Counted from the stretch's first letter, positions 1-14,175 are shown. The stretch is 64,000 nt of DNA from Adineta vaga (GCA_021613535.1 CP075497.1:10478001-10542000); one strand, 5' to 3'. Numbers and translations are program-made. Notes: generated by a model not told the origin, from the letters alone.

Positions 1-884
1 CATCAAATAATACCAATAATACAAATGACAGTAATTCATCCTCTTCTTACAATAGTTCTTCGTCTACAACAGTGCCTGTCATATCGATCATTCCACGAAA
101 TCAAACAAAAGATTCAATCAATTCGTCAGAATCAATAGCAACACCTGTTTTTACTTCAATTTCGTCGTCTGCACAATCAACAAAACCTCCCATTAAAACT
201 TATGAACAACGTGAACTTGAATACAGATTAGCTAGACTTAGGTAAATTCTTTCAGAAAAAGAAATATTAACTCTTGTTCTGATCATTATTATTTCTTTCA
301 GAATTATGGGCGAAGAAGAAAGTTCAGCAAAAGATGATGATGATGATATACCTACTGTTGAAGTAACGCCTTTGTCTACAGACGATAGTACTAAAACGGC
401 ATTGTCTTCAACGACAAGATCAACAAATAAAATGAATGGATTTTCACAACCACCTCTTCAATGTCATTCAACACCTGGTAGTTATGCTTCAGATTTATAT
501 ACACTCAATAATGTCCCATCAAATACAGGAACAATTCATTTTACACCAAATAATAATACTAATAATAATAGTACGGCAAATCTTGGAACAGGACCTTTTT
601 CTTCGCCTAACTTTCCTCAACATTATCGTAATACATTTACCGGTCCATACTCTCATTTACTACCGACTCCACCTGGAGTTCCACGTTATCCTATACCAGC
701 AACAACAACTACTACACTCTATATGACATCCACAGCACCATTTATCAGCGCACCATTATCATCTGTATCTTCGTCATATCATTATCCACCACAGCAGCAT
801 CCAAATTTGTCAACAAATAATTGGTATCATTATCAACATCCTCAAACACCGTACGGTACGCAACAATATGGACATCCGCAATAA
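1..884 (+). CDS. R3H/SUZ-domain RNA-binding protein (R3HDM/ARPP21/encore-like), 3' end only
   Basis: Two exons of a gene entering from the left edge: 1-241 and 302-884, joined across a 60-nt GT-AG intron (phase 2). Across the junction the protein reads KTYEQRELEYRLARLRIMGE, which matches the SUZ motif (KTxEEREaEYxxaRxRIxG) that follows the R3H domain in R3HDM1/2, ARPP21 and Drosophila encore. The R3H domain itself would lie upstream, outside the window. After the motif comes an acidic stretch and then a long low-complexity tail rich in Asn, Thr, Pro, Tyr and Gln, ending ...QQYGHPQ-stop at 882-884; such disordered tails are typical of the family. These are cytoplasmic or synaptic RNA-binding proteins. 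The SUZ call is strong; the exact paralogue cannot be decided from this fragment. Confidence 0.8.
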
Positions 885-3800
885 ATTATTCACAGAAAGA
901 AATACATGATTGTTTCATTTTCTCTCTTATTTTTTAAAAAATTCATTCGTCGATCGATCGACATCAGATTTAAAAAAAAAGAAATCAACATTTTTTGTAC
1001 TGCATGTTAAACAGCTTCATAAATTTGAATCCAGCTGGAAGAATATAATTCGCTGACAAATAGTGAGAAACAATTTTAAAATATTCCAAAAGACTTGTGT
1101 TAAGCAATGATACTGTCAAAAGCTGTGCATTTGACTGAACGTGTTCTCCTCTTAACAGTGTCTGTGATACTACTATATACTCTCAGATATCTTCCTATAC
1201 ACAAAAAAAAAACAATTCTTTTCTATCGTTTAACTGAGCTGATGTTTTATTTTTACCTTATATCTTTCTTAGACACTTCGACTTCTGATGATAGAATTAA
1301 CAATCAAAAATAAGCTTTTACTGATTCTTAAAGCCTTTTCTTGAAACTTACGAACTGGCTTCAGTTAACTCCGGAGACCGGAACCATCGTCTTGAGTTAG
1401 GACGAACAATTAGTAAATAAGGATTTAGTCTTTCCTGGCAACGAACACTACCGACAATAATTTCATCAGGTAAGAACAAACATGGTCGAAAGAGGTTTAA
1501 AGATCGTTTACTTGGTGCTTCATTGGAAACAATTATATATTGTATAAATTTTATCATGTTTATTTTGTTGCAAATAAATTTGAAAAAGTTTCGTTGTAAA
1601 ATTCAGCAAAAGAATACACAATGAAAGGTCTATCTTCTATAGAAAAAAATGAAATATATTTTGATATCATGGATAAGTTAGAAAGTGACAAATGAGAAAA
1701 AAGAAGGATTGATCTTGAGAACAAGGATATTTCCAAAACAAATTGAATAGAAAAATAGAACAAGTAACAAAGAGATCAACGTATCTAACTATACTTTGTT
1801 GATCTATTTTCATAGTGAATACGTGCTTTACTCGTCGTCTAATATCTATCGTCGATATTCATACAATCAAATTGTTCAGCGTTCAATATCGAGACTAATA
1901 TTTATTTCAAAATGTGATGAATTCCCATGCTTATTCTTACTAAATTACATTATATCAGAGGAAAATAATTTGGTTAGAATACATTTGTGAACAATTATTA
2001 TCAATATAATAAAACGAACACTTTTCAATTTTAATTCTATATCTATTAATTTAGACAAAGATTTATTATAAAAATATTTGTAAATTTATCATTTGAGTCT
2101 GCCACTAATAGTCTTAGGAAAGAATATAATATTTGATAAGAATTTTTTACTTTTGCCCGGACGCAAATAGCTAGGTTATGTATGCAATCTATGTACCCAA
2201 TGCATCGATCTATATGCACTACGAGGACAAACGATGCGTTATTTAAGTACAAGAAAATCGACAGAAAAGAGAAGAAGAAGAGAATTATTATTTACTCAAA
2301 GACGACGGTTGAAGGTAGCGATGGCTTCGTTGTTTTCATCTTGTATATTGACAGCAATACTTTTTATTCCTTTGCTTGACTATTTTTTTCTCATTTTTGT
2401 ACAGTAGAACTGAAAAATGAACTTTTAGCACGCCATTTTCTTCGTTCTATTATGTCTAGATAAGTGAAAGTAAGATGATTGTTTCTTTTCCTTTACATAA
2501 ACTTAATCGAATGGTATAATGAAGTTCATAGACTAAGTACCTATGTTCGAATCTACTTGACCGTCCACATACAGCTCCACTCCTCCTAATAAATAGAGGC
2601 AGTCGGCGTTCCCTATGATGTGGAAAATCGATTGTCCTCTCGCTATGCTGATAGATCTTCTCCTTGCGAGACATAGCTGATCTTTCGGAACGTAGAGTAC
2701 AAACAAATAGAATTAATTATCTTATTTTATTAAATGAATTTCATATAAATAAAATTGCATTTTTTGTTTCATTTTCATATTAACAAGTTATTAATGACCT
2801 TGAACATTACAAATTTTGTTATCTTATTATTCTTCCTTGTTAACAAACATATCAAATATTTCTTTACTTTTTTCTTTCGTTTGCTCGAATAAAAAAAAGA
2901 AATAAAACAAAAAAATCGTCTAACGTACCACACTACGTACTGACTTAGTTGTAAATAGACTGATAATGATAGTTTTTTGCTATAGAAATTTTCGCGCTTA
3001 AATGAATAGATAATCGGCTTATGAGTCGTAGATGAATACATACAGTCAAAACAATTCAAATCTGAATAGAATACTTTTTCCCTTGGCAATCAGTGGAAAC
3101 TTACGTAGCTATCTTTTTATTAAATTATTATATCATTTAACGTTTGGATTATTTATGGATACAAACACTTTTGAGTATAGTCTATATTGACCTTCGATTT
3201 CTAGTACAACAATAGATAATTGTCTGAGTTTACCTAAACTGTGTCGATTTAAGTGTCACACGGCAGTCTATTAAAAAATCGTAATAAAAATTGTTTTTTT
3301 ATTTATTTATTTAACGATCTCGTTGTACGAAAGTGTTATTTATATCGTTAATATTTCGATGGACTTTGCTCTTCTTTTTTAATACTGTGTTTATCATTCA
3401 GGTAAAGTCATCGTAGTCATTCGTTGGACTCATGATTCTATTCGCTTAGTATTGTGCTTACTAAGTATGTACTCACTACTCGATATTGTGTAAGTTTCAT
3501 ACTATTCATATTCATTAGTCTTTTCTTTCAATATGAATACATTCTGATATGTAATATAAATCTTTTTTGGGATAGATAAGTTTTATAAATCTTATTCATT
3601 AGATATTTGAAATAGCTGAAAATAGAACTGACAAGAAAACAAGCTTTTTATTATGTTAAATAAGACGAATACATTGACGTGTATGAGTATGTATATATGA
3701 AGTAATAATAAAAATAAATTGGAATTTTATAAGCACACCTGAATACTTGTTAGTTCGTTCGTGTCTAGCTACGTATATCATTAATGAGTCGTTTGATCGA

Positions 3801-5117
3801 CGCAGTTATCGACACGTTTTTCAATTCATTCGCTCATATATTATATATCATAATACATCTGTAATCGTCAAACTCAAATATGATCACTAAATCGTTTTCT
3901 TAAAATTGTACATTGATATATGATATTTATACGCAATAAGAATCAGCTAGAAACATCTAATAAAGAAAATAGTTTAGCGTCACTTTTATTCAGGAAGAGT
4001 GGAGAACTTCTAGAACATTCTGAGCAGAAGGTAGATAATACCAAGGATAACGATCGCACATCATTTCATTCAAAATGCTTATCAAATGATATTATTTTAA
4101 TATACATGACTGATCATTTAAAATATTTAATGTCATTCATTTATCAATTATCGACACGCACGTGTATCAAATGGACAGGTAAGTTATAAAATTGATGTGC
4201 ATTTTGAAAAATCAATCGTATTTTATTTCGATAGATTTTATTTTTGACAGAGGTTAGATAATATCTAAAAGAATGTCATCATCCTTTAAGATAGAATCGA
4301 ATATTTTATTATCGGCAGATAATATTTGCATATGACAATTAAAAAAAGAATATAGTTATCTCTTATAGCCTATAATATTTGACATACAACAATAGAAATG
4401 AGTGATAAGAAACCCAAAGATAAGTAGAACAAGAATAGAAATATAATAATTTCATCAGTAGATTTCTTTCCTATCAGTCGACAATAATCTCAAATTTGTT
4501 GGATGATGAAATCATATATGCGTTGATTTTTCTCGTTGTTTACCTTTTTAATATAATTGATGTATATCTTTAATTATATTTACATTTATCTGTATCAATT
4601 CGTTCGATTATTTAGATGATAGTGAATGAAGACAGATTTGAAGAAGAAGCTAGAATTCGAATCAATCCATCGATGTAATGTGAATATCAAAACAAAATTC
4701 TCTACTACTACAATTGTTGTAATTAATGGTTGGAGAAAAGAATCCACCAGTCAATAGAAAGGAATCGATGAGTCATATCGATTGCAGTTTTGTTGTTGTT
4801 CTTTCTTTCCTCAAGGTTTATTTCGTTGTATTAGACGAATATTCATTCTTTTTCTTCTTACTCTCAAATATCATTTGGACTGACTCATTCATCGAAAGGT
4901 CAAAACGTACATACTATACTAAAATCCTTTTCTGGTCGATAGGGGGTGTGAATATATAACTATAAACACACAGTTATCCTTCTTTTTTTCTTCTATTCTA
5001 ACTCTAAGAACGGCTATTCTTCTTGACAAATACATTTCTTCGTTATTTGATCTTTTAGATTTTAATATAGACAAATTTTCTTTTTTTATTTATTCAAATC
5101 AATTATCTACACTGCCA
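885..5117. other. gene-poor A/T-rich interval, no gene supported
   Basis: No coherent coding exon is recognisable. Short open frames here have no family resemblance. Two exon-like signals deserve notice. A minus-strand open stretch at about 1346-1557 ends at a GTAAGT-type donor and is less A/T-rich than its surroundings. A plus-strand open frame, 3920-4189, contains a strong CAG/GTAAGT donor near 4178 and could be an untranslated or upstream exon of the next gene. A TATA-like run (aatatataactataaa) lies at about 4951. The rest looks like intergenic or long 5' intron sequence. Confidence 0.5.
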
Positions 5118-7116
5118 ATGTCTCTGAACACAAAAGCAACGAATGGGAATGATCATGTTGATACTCCATTTTTATCAAGTAATCATAAAGTAATACATTA
5201 TTTGCAACATTCAACACTTAATACAAATAATTCATTAAATAATCTTCATAAAACATCTTCACATACACAAGATTTATTCAATGCAAAAGAAACGTCTATA
5301 AATAACAACAATCATCATTACCATCATCATCATCATCAACAACAACAACAATCACAGTCACAATCTCGTATACGTTCTTCCTCAGACGATGGTTCTTCAT
5401 CATCTGTTATTGACTCATTATCAAGATCCGATTTTAGTCTTGGTTCTAGTCTATCTGATCCCGGTGGATATTGTAATATATTTAGTTCAAATACATCATC
5501 ATCTGGTATATGTAGCACATTTTCTGATGTTGGTCATGAAGAAGGAACATCAACATCATCGGAAGAACTTGATTTTAATCTTGGTTTTGATCAAATTAGT
5601 GATAATGATGATATGGAAATAGCTAATCTCAATGAAATTGATGATGATGACGATGATGATGATGAATATGAACAACATGACGGAGATAATCAACGAACCT
5701 CAATAAAGAATAATACCGAAAGTGGTGGTAAATAGAAAAGAAAATTTCTATATTTGATTCTGACTTTTTTTTGCTTCTACTAAGATACAGCTACATTACT
5801 TGATGCGAATGATTCAAATTTAGATGCACGTATAAGCGAATTGGAAGAATTTCTTCGAAAATCTTATAATTCAACACATATTGATGACTATGATTTTAAT
5901 AATGATGATACAATTACTGCAAATCATACCAAAAAACGATCACGTGCATCCTTTCTTCATGATTCAACATATACATTATGTTCACAAGATCGTTTTTCTG
6001 CCTATACAGAAGATGATGATCACGAGCAGGAACAGAGCACTGCTGGCAATTGTGTTCGTTCAAATTCCTTAGGAATTGTTCCACAAAACAGAAAAGTAGC
6101 TTTGCTGGATAAAGCACCGAAAAAAGTTGTTCGTTTTGCCGATATGTTGGTATGTTTTTGTGTATTTAACGATTAGATAAACGTAGTGTTCATTGCACAT
6201 AAGAATAGAAAAAAAAGTTCATTCAAAGGTCAGATAAACGAATTAGAAAAGAACGTAAATATTTTCACGTTGAGTTCTATTATTTATCGGTAAGAAATAT
6301 TCTTTCCAGAGTAAATAAATGAGTGAGATAAATATCAGTTTTATTTACTTTCTTCAGTAATTTCAATGATATTTGTATAAAGAAGTAGTCATTTAAATCT
6401 TTGATAATTGTGAAGGATATTTCTCTCGTTATATTTTAAAGTCATCATAAACATTTCCTTGGTCAATCTCATTACTCATTTTTATTCTGTTTTTTCAGGG
6501 ACTTGATCTTGAATCTATTCGTTATATGACTCCACCTGATCAATCCACAAATTCACTCATACAAGAGTGTATTCGTATTAAACTTGAACAATTACGATTA
6601 GCCAAAAATCGATCAAATCTATCTACTTCATCATCAACATCATCATGTCCATTCGATCTTTCGAATATTAGTAAACGATCATCTTCATCATCGACTCTAA
6701 CAACTCCGATGAAATCAACATATCAATATTATCTTATTTCAAAACATTTCACATCTCCAACGAATATTATTCCATTGATATATCAACAACACATTATGCT
6801 CGAATGTTTATATACAAAAGATTCGATCGCATATGGAACTGTTCGTGTTCATAACTGTGCATATGATAAACGTATATTTGCTCGTATAACTGAAAATGAT
6901 TGGAAATCGTTTCAAGATATACAAGCATGGCATTCAATGAATTATTCAAATGATAATACAGATACATTTACATTTGAAATACGTCTAGGCAAATATTCTG
7001 ACCCACATCAAGCACCGAAAGAAATTTATTTCGCTGTTTGTTTACAAGCTATGAATCAAGAATTTTGGGATAATAATCAAGGATGGAATTATATCTTAGA
7101 AGTATTTGAAAGGTAA
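5118..7116 (+). CDS. PPP1R3: Protein phosphatase 1 regulatory (glycogen-targeting) subunit 3-like, CBM21 domain
   Basis: Three exons (5118-5727, 5791-6149, 6499-7116) encode 528 residues. The N-terminal 200 residues are disordered (His/Gln runs, Ser-rich, and an acidic Asp run near residue 175). At about residues 314-323 KKVVRFADML is a classic PP1-docking RVxF motif followed by FAD, and it continues across the second intron as GLDLESIR, exactly as in PPP1R3 proteins (KKRVSFADxxGLxLxxVR). The C-terminal about 130 residues form the CBM21 fold, with VHNCAYDKRIFARIT and the ending FAVCLQAMNQEFWDNNQGWNY. The family brings PP1 catalytic subunit to glycogen so that glycogen synthase is dephosphorylated. 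It stands alone between two 4-kb gene-poor stretches, and an AATAAA lies just past the stop. The PPP1R3 family call is firm; the A-G subtype is not assignable. Confidence 0.93.
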
Positions 7117-10100
7117 AATAAACAGAAATCTAAAGCATTTTTTTATTTTTAATCCTCAGTCAAGACGTGATAATCGACTTCTTTTTTTTTATAAATTTCA
7201 TTGAAAAGTTAAACTATAGAATGATCTATTTATGGGTAATAAACGAGAAATTTTACGATAATAAATCTATTTATTGATGAAATTGACAGACTGTTATATA
7301 GAAGAATATCCATATGTAGTTTCTATTGAAATCCTTCTGTAATGATAATCAAACTATCAAAGATGTTATATATTCCATCTGTAGATTGTCCTCGTCTTAG
7401 TACAGTAAATATTTTTTTCGAATAGTTGATTGATTTCATCTGGACATGTGGTAGTTTTCATGTCAAACATTTCATCCGACTTATTCTTCAGTGATGTAGT
7501 TCACACTTCATCTAGGTCAAATTCTTTGATCTTATCAATGTTTTTTCTTCTTTATATCCAGCTGAGTTTCTATTTTTAATAGTTCATATCGTAATAATCT
7601 ACCTATTTCGTCATTCATGGATCTTTTGACGAGATTAAATTAAAGTTTCGAGGGCATTTCAAAGATATTTGAGTAGCTTTCTATTGAATCAAAATTTAGA
7701 ATTATTAAATCGATGAAGAGATACAATCATTTTGGGCATCTAAAGGTTGATTGAAAAATTGTATTTATGAGAAAAAAAGATTGAGTTAGATGATTGTTAG
7801 ACGGTTTGATCGATGTCAATTAAGGTTGAAATATATAAAATTATTATAAATATCTCAAGAGATAAACGTTATTATTACAATCTCTTGAGAATCTATCTTT
7901 AGATGAATGAAATGTTGTTCTACAATGTTCTTTTTTTCCTGTTTTTATGGCAAAATAAAGTACTCTAAGTAAATCAAAGATGATGTAAAATTGTCACGTC
8001 TCATAAATCAAATAGTAATATGTTTTTTTTTCTCCTTTTCCAATTTTCTTATTATTTATATTGCCAAGAATGTACTTAGATGTTTTTAAATGAAACGAAA
8101 CATTTGTCAGTTAGTTCCCTGATGAATTCAAAATTCCTATAGAATTATCGGAGAAAATTACCAAAAGATTTTTCTTGTTTTCATGTGCTTGAACGATAGA
8201 ATACAATCAGTTTTATTTATTCAATCAATTTCAAGATATATATGAGAATCTATGTGCTTTTCCTGATGACGTATTGTAGAAAATAATAAGATAAATCTGA
8301 CAAGTAAACAATCAATCAAGATTTTTAAGAGGAAAAGAAAAAAATAAACGAAATAATAAATTTGATTGTTTTCTTTTTATGTTCTAGGCGATGAAAAAAA
8401 AAGAAGTTCAATTGCGAAGAGAAAAAAAACCAATGAACATAAATGCTCAAAATTGACATACACGTCTAACGTGCATCTGTCATTCTTATCTATTTTTCTG
8501 TCTCTTTCGCTTTTTTTTACATGGTGATAAATATATTTCTTCTTTCACTATTTTTTTCTCTTGTACATTAATTTTCGTTTTTCTTTTTCTGTCATTTGAA
8601 CATACGACTCGTTTTTTCTTTCTTATTATTATTGTCTTCGATTTTCTTTCTCTATTTGATTATTTACTTGTGTATGTGAGCCGATAAGTGAGATTGATTA
8701 TTAAAGAAAAGAAAAACAACAACAACAATTGCCACTACACATATCTATATTGTCTTGTTTTTTCTATCTTCTTTGATGTACCCGCTAATAGAAGAATTAA
8801 GAATTAAGCGTATATTACAATCTTCTAAAGTATGTATCTGATTCTTTTCTTCGATAACCATACTTTTATCAAAACTTTTCTCATACATCTGCTTGTACAC
8901 ATACATGGAGTTTTCTTGCTTGATCAAATCATATTTATATGGGATGTACGTTTTCTTTTTGTTGGCGCATTTCCGTCTATTTGATCCTGTGATATTAATG
9001 GGGATGATGAATGATTTTTTGTTGGTTGATTTACATAAACTGTCGAGTTTTGCACATTATTGATGGAGTAGATATGAAATAAATGAAAGAATAATGACAT
9101 GAAGAAAAGAAATTCCTTATGATCATATGTTCTTCTATCATTGAATGATATCAATTCACGCTGATGTTGTCTTAGCATAGATAGTAGATACTCTTGTTTA
9201 GACTTGTCTGAACCTTTTCGATATAAACAATTGTATCTGAACGATAAAGTTGAAGTAATGTTTATTGTCAATCATGGTAAGTTGATTAATTCTATTGTTG
9301 ATAAGACAATGATAATTGAGGTACATAAAGTACCATCAATATAAACTGAAAGATTATTCAATTCAATGTGTTGATGGAAACATGATACACGATGATGATA
9401 GATAAGTTAGAAAGATATGAGATCAGAATAAGAAATATTTCCTTGATTTAGATCTACCAATTGATTTTTATATATAGATCTATTTTTTTCGTCCATCAAG
9501 AATGTGTTTGTCTATTTGTTTAAAGAAACATTTTCATATATGAAGAAAAAAAAAAGAATTTCTGGTTAGTAATTCTTCTATCAACAAACAATCATTTTCG
9601 ATTTTGAGTACTTCATATATTTTTTTTATAAATTCGATTAAATACTCGAACATTCTTCAACAAAATAAGTTCGATTTCGACAGCTTTAGGCTATCGGAAT
9701 GTTCTAAACATATCCGTACATATTGACAAGAATAAACTAAACCAACCTCCAATCGATCGTCTATAAAATGCCGAGAACAATATCTTATTTACTCGTATAT
9801 AAACACAAATAGAACTTCTATCATCTCTATTTCTCGCTTTCTTTTTCTCTCTTTTCCTCTCGTGCGTTTCTTCTTGCTTGAATTTTCTCTCCATCCGTTA
9901 TTTTTATCTACATCTAGCAAGAACAGATATTCATTTCGGTTGTTGGGAAGTAATAAAGAAGAAGAGAAGAGAAGAGTTTACAGGCATCTTCTTAATGATA
10001 CCGATGAACCCGTTGTATTTCCTGTTGGTAGAAGAGAGTAATATATACAAAATTTTACTAAAATCACCTACTTAGTTAGTTAGTTAGTTAGAATCGTAGA

Positions 10101-11241
10101 TAATCCGATTATTTATTCGAAACAATATCGAATATTTTCACTTCGAAATACAAATTTGTAAAACTAGTATTAATAGAATGACATGGTTAAGAAACTGAAT
10201 ACGTTACATAAAAAATAATTATTGTTTTTCATTTGTCTTAGATGACATATATATCTATCTATAACAAGACACAGATACTTAAACGGAAGTTAATAGCTAG
10301 AGAAGAACATGGATTTCCTTTATTTGCATTATATTGATACTTGATAGTAGACTAACAAACATAGGATTACTGTCAATTAGAGTGACGAATTTTGACTAAT
10401 AATCATAATCGAAATGTAGATAGTTCAAATGATATACTTTGTGCACAATTCTCATCATGATCGATAATGATAGTCTTATTAGCAGCTGCATTTTATCGCA
10501 TAAAGTAATCTGATAGAGTAAAATTGCGCTATGAGTCGATATATTTCTCTCTTCATTCTTTTTCTCTTCAATCAACAACGTTTCCTGCCTTGACAAACAC
10601 ACGTTCGTATCGACTTTGAAGATAAATCGCGTGAGAATACTTTTTTTTAATTGTCATGTATGAAATAGTTACAGCTTAGTCGTTGTAAGAAGATTATATG
10701 TGTCATCTCTAGTCAATATCTAAAACAAACGAACTAATGATAGTGACTATCAGAAAAAGAAAAAAATTATTTATTTCTTCTGTTTCACTGGTTTTTATGA
10801 ATATGATAAATACAAAAGAAGAAGAAAAAACACATACAGAGAGAAGAGAGTATAAAAATAATCAGTAAAATAGACCTCGATCATCCAATATAAATCGTCA
10901 CTTGTTTTTGTTACACATACCCATGATTTCAATATGCAAAAATATACGAATCCTTTCGGCATCAATCTCACCAGCGATATTTTGTAATGATTGGCGCACG
11001 TATGACCTTGTTGACAATTGACATTCTTTTTCAGAATTTTCTTCCTTGAGAAATCATCGAGAGAAAAGTAAATGAAAGATCGTGTATATTTATTTACTAT
11101 TAATTGTTGATAAGAAAAACACTAACACACACACGAATATTAAATCTTTTCATGTTCTTTAGTCTTCTTTTTTAAGTGGCAAACGCAAAAAAACAAAGAG
11201 ATAGAAGATTTGTCTGATTGCAAAGTACTTCTTTAACGATC
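7117..11241. other. gene-poor interval with (TTAG)5 microsatellite
   Basis: No credible exon on either strand. The longest minus-strand frame (8924-9271, 115 codons) has no recognisable domain and looks like chance in A/T-rich DNA. Five tandem TTAG units occur at 10072-10091. Pyrimidine-rich stretches lie around 9820-9890. A TATA-like agtataaaaata at about 10848 could belong to the promoter of the following GPCR gene. Confidence 0.5.
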
Positions 11242-12438
11242 ATGAATGTATCGACGACATCGTCGACATCTTCAATATCTGAACAACGTCTTGTCGAATT
11301 TAAACGTATTGTCGAAGGATATTTATTATCAATCGTATGCATATGTGGCTTATTAGGTAATGCCTTAACTTGTGTGATATTATCCAGTCGTGTTATGCGT
11401 ACATCAACAACAAATATCTATATATTTGCATTGTCATGCGCTTCATCATGTGTTTTAATTGGATTTTTGCTAACGCACGGTATTCGTTCAACATTTCATG
11501 CTGAAATATTCTATCAACTTATCTTTACACGAGTTTTTCCTATACATTTAACATGTTTATTAATTCAAATCTATTTAACAGCAACTGTAGCTGTTGATCG
11601 TTTTATTCTCATTTGTTTGCCATTTCGTGGACAAAAATGGCGTAGTCCACGGCACGCTATTTTTGTTGTTCTTTGTGTCACTATATTCTGTATTATATAT
11701 TGCATACCATTTTGGTTTGAATTTACTTTAATGAAGAAAAATAATACAAAAACCATTGTTCTGTCCAAAATCGGTTTACATCCAGTGTTTCGATTGATAA
11801 TGCGTAAATATCTTTATTTTGTTTTTGTTTTTCTTATTCCATTATCAACCATTATTATATGTAAAACAATGATTATTAAAAAATTATATACTGTACGTCA
11901 ACGTAAACGACTATTAGGAACACTATCAAAACAAAATCGTTCATCGAATGCTATTAATTTCTTATTATTATCAATTGTTTTTGTTTTTCTTTTAACGCAA
12001 TTACCCTGCTTTGTTTTTAATGTTCTTTATTCATGGATGGGCGCAACTTTAATGGCTAATTTACGTGCAAGACAATATCTTGCTATCAATAATCTTTTAT
12101 TAGTTATTAATGCATCATCAACATTCATACTTTATGCATTTTTTGATCGAAAATTTCGACAAGTTGGTCAACATTTCTTATTTTGTCATCCATTACCAGC
12201 TAGTTTCGATGGGCAAGGTGGTGCAACACGTATATTAACATCGAATCGAAATCCAAGTTTTTTCTTTTCCAATAGCAAATCATCACGTTCATCAATACAT
12301 TTATTAAAGAATCATCGTTATTCATCAACTGTAAATAATAATCTCCAAGATTTAACTAAAAATCAATTATTTGAAGGTAAATTATTAACTGCCAAAAGTG
12401 TTCCACTTCTTGAAACAGATGAACAACTATCAACATAG
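11242..12438 (+). CDS. Class A G protein-coupled receptor, FMRFamide-receptor-like
   Basis: Single-exon gene, 398 residues from the ATG at 11242; the open frame extends 8 codons upstream without an ATG. Seven hydrophobic segments are visible. TM1 carries GLLGNALTCVIL with the conserved Asn. TM3 ends TATVAVDRFILICLPFRGQ, a D-R-F variant of the DRY motif followed by the usual xxCxPxR. A basic third intracellular loop (VRQRKRLLGTLSKQNRSS) precedes TM6 FVFLLTQLPCFVFNVL. TM7 has NASSTFILYAFFDRKFRQ in place of NPxxY, a form usual in invertebrate FMRFamide/orphan peptide receptors. A Ser-rich cytoplasmic tail of about 90 residues follows. It would sit in the plasma membrane and signal through G proteins, probably to a small neuropeptide. 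Ligand unknown. Confidence 0.85.
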   Translation: MNVSTTSSTSSISEQRLVEFKRIVEGYLLSIVCICGLLGNALTCVILSSRVMRTSTTNIYIFALSCASSCVLIGFLLTHGIRSTFHAEIFYQLIFTRVFPIHLTCLLIQIYLTATVAVDRFILICLPFRGQKWRSPRHAIFVVLCVTIFCIIYCIPFWFEFTLMKKNNTKTIVLSKIGLHPVFRLIMRKYLYFVFVFLIPLSTIIICKTMIIKKLYTVRQRKRLLGTLSKQNRSSNAINFLLLSIVFVFLLTQLPCFVFNVLYSWMGATLMANLRARQYLAINNLLLVINASSTFILYAFFDRKFRQVGQHFLFCHPLPASFDGQGGATRILTSNRNPSFFFSNSKSSRSSIHLLKNHRYSSTVNNNLQDLTKNQLFEGKLLTAKSVPLLETDEQLST

Positions 12439-14175
12439 AACTAAAACTTCTAGTTAGACTTTTTTTTTTCTTCTTCTTCTTTATGTCCAGATTATCGATT
12501 GTTTTTAGTTATAAACATAATTGAAACCTCACTGTCAATTTACACATATACATTTATCAAAGAAAAGAAAAAAAACGACATATCTAGAAATGTCTTGTGA
12601 TTATAAAATGATAAATGGATACTTTATTTAATCGATTCCATGTCAAGATGACAATTATCTAGAAATATATATCATTTTCTCTTAGAAGAAAACATTCATT
12701 CATAGTCGATAGAATAAGAAACATAGTTTACTTAATCTTACTTTTAATTTCAACTATTCTAGCCACATGTCAGTCATAACATTTCTAATTATAACGGAAA
12801 TTTATGTCGTAGATTCTTGACATGGTCTTATTAACCTATATCTGGACATATTTCGAGGGTTAATTATACTTGAACTACATCAAACTTGAGTAAGAAGAAT
12901 CCAGAAAGACCCGGAGAATATCATAATAGTCTTTTCTCTCTCTGTACTTTTAATTAAAAATCGATTGTTTAGTTAAAAGAATAACTATTCATCATCGACG
13001 AAGATAAAAGCGAGCTAAGAAAAGGCTTTGATCGAAGTTGTTTGTCAATAAAAGATATAAAAGGTACTGTCAATCTATTTGAATAATAAATTCATTCAAC
13101 AGATGGTTTGCAATAGTTATAAATAAATCTAATATGATTCTTTTCTTTCATATCGTTTCAAGAGATAATTGCTCTACATGCAACTATATTTATTACTTTC
13201 TTACTCTATAATTAATCAAACTTCCGACACTATAATAAATTCTATCAACGATTTTGAAAACTTTTGTTTTTTAGTCATATAATCTACCGTTGACAATGTA
13301 TATGAAATATTTTTACTTGATGAAGAATGATCTATCGAAAAAAATGTACTTGAAATGATCAACAGATTTGTTATACTAAGCAAGATAACTGATATGATTG
13401 TTCTATTTTCTAAAGATCACATTTCAGAAACGATTAAAAGATGCCTTCGTGCATATTTACTCTCTCTCTAATCTATAATTAAATTTGCATACATCAGTAT
13501 TTAATGAATTGGAAAATTATGTTTTCCTTTTTTCTTCAATAAAACAAAAAGTAGATCACTAAAGATCAAACATTTAACAATTAATTACAATTTGTTTTCG
13601 ATTCATTAACTAAAAAACTACTTGTGCGATTCTTGTCTATTTCCTCGACGGCTTCATTAACTTTCTGAACATGATATTTAAATAAAAATCGTACTTACGC
13701 CTACACTCATTAATCGTAATTTCCAATACTGACAGTTTAAGAAGGAACTAACTGAAATTATCATAATGATTTCTAGGAAAAGATTCATTGTTATATTCTC
13801 AGATAATTATTTTCAAAATAACTAACATGTTTTGTATGTAAAATAATCTTATCTAATGACTATGTCTTTCGTGAGAGATTAGAAGAATTCGTGTGGATTA
13901 CAATCGTCCCCTCTAGCATTCTATGAGATGAAATATATTAAGCTAAAAGAGAGTTTTTCTTTCTTTTTCACAGAATGGAAAAAGATGTTTTCGTTATCTT
14001 TAACCTTCAAGCTTAATTATCGATAATGCTGTTATTTTTGTCTGCTAGGAAAATGTTGATATCAAGACTAAGAAGAAAAATATCGAATTGAATAGACACT
14101 GCACAAAATCCGAATGTTTATTTAATGAATAAGACGATGAACAACATGTAAATATAATACAAAAAACAAAACAAT
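12439..14175. other. intergenic, nothing recognised
   Basis: A/T-rich DNA between the GPCR stop and the convergent SDE2 stop. It should hold both 3' UTRs. No open frame of interest, no repeats with clear ends, and no RNA gene was recognised. Confidence 0.5.

Noticed and set aside
8924-9271. 115-codon minus-strand open frame
   Set aside because: No recognisable domain, no plausible splice partners, biased composition; consistent with chance in A/T-rich intergenic DNA.
10072-10091. (TTAG)5 as a telomere-type repeat or CRISPR-like array
   Set aside because: Only five 4-bp units in intergenic DNA: an ordinary microsatellite, and no spacer structure.
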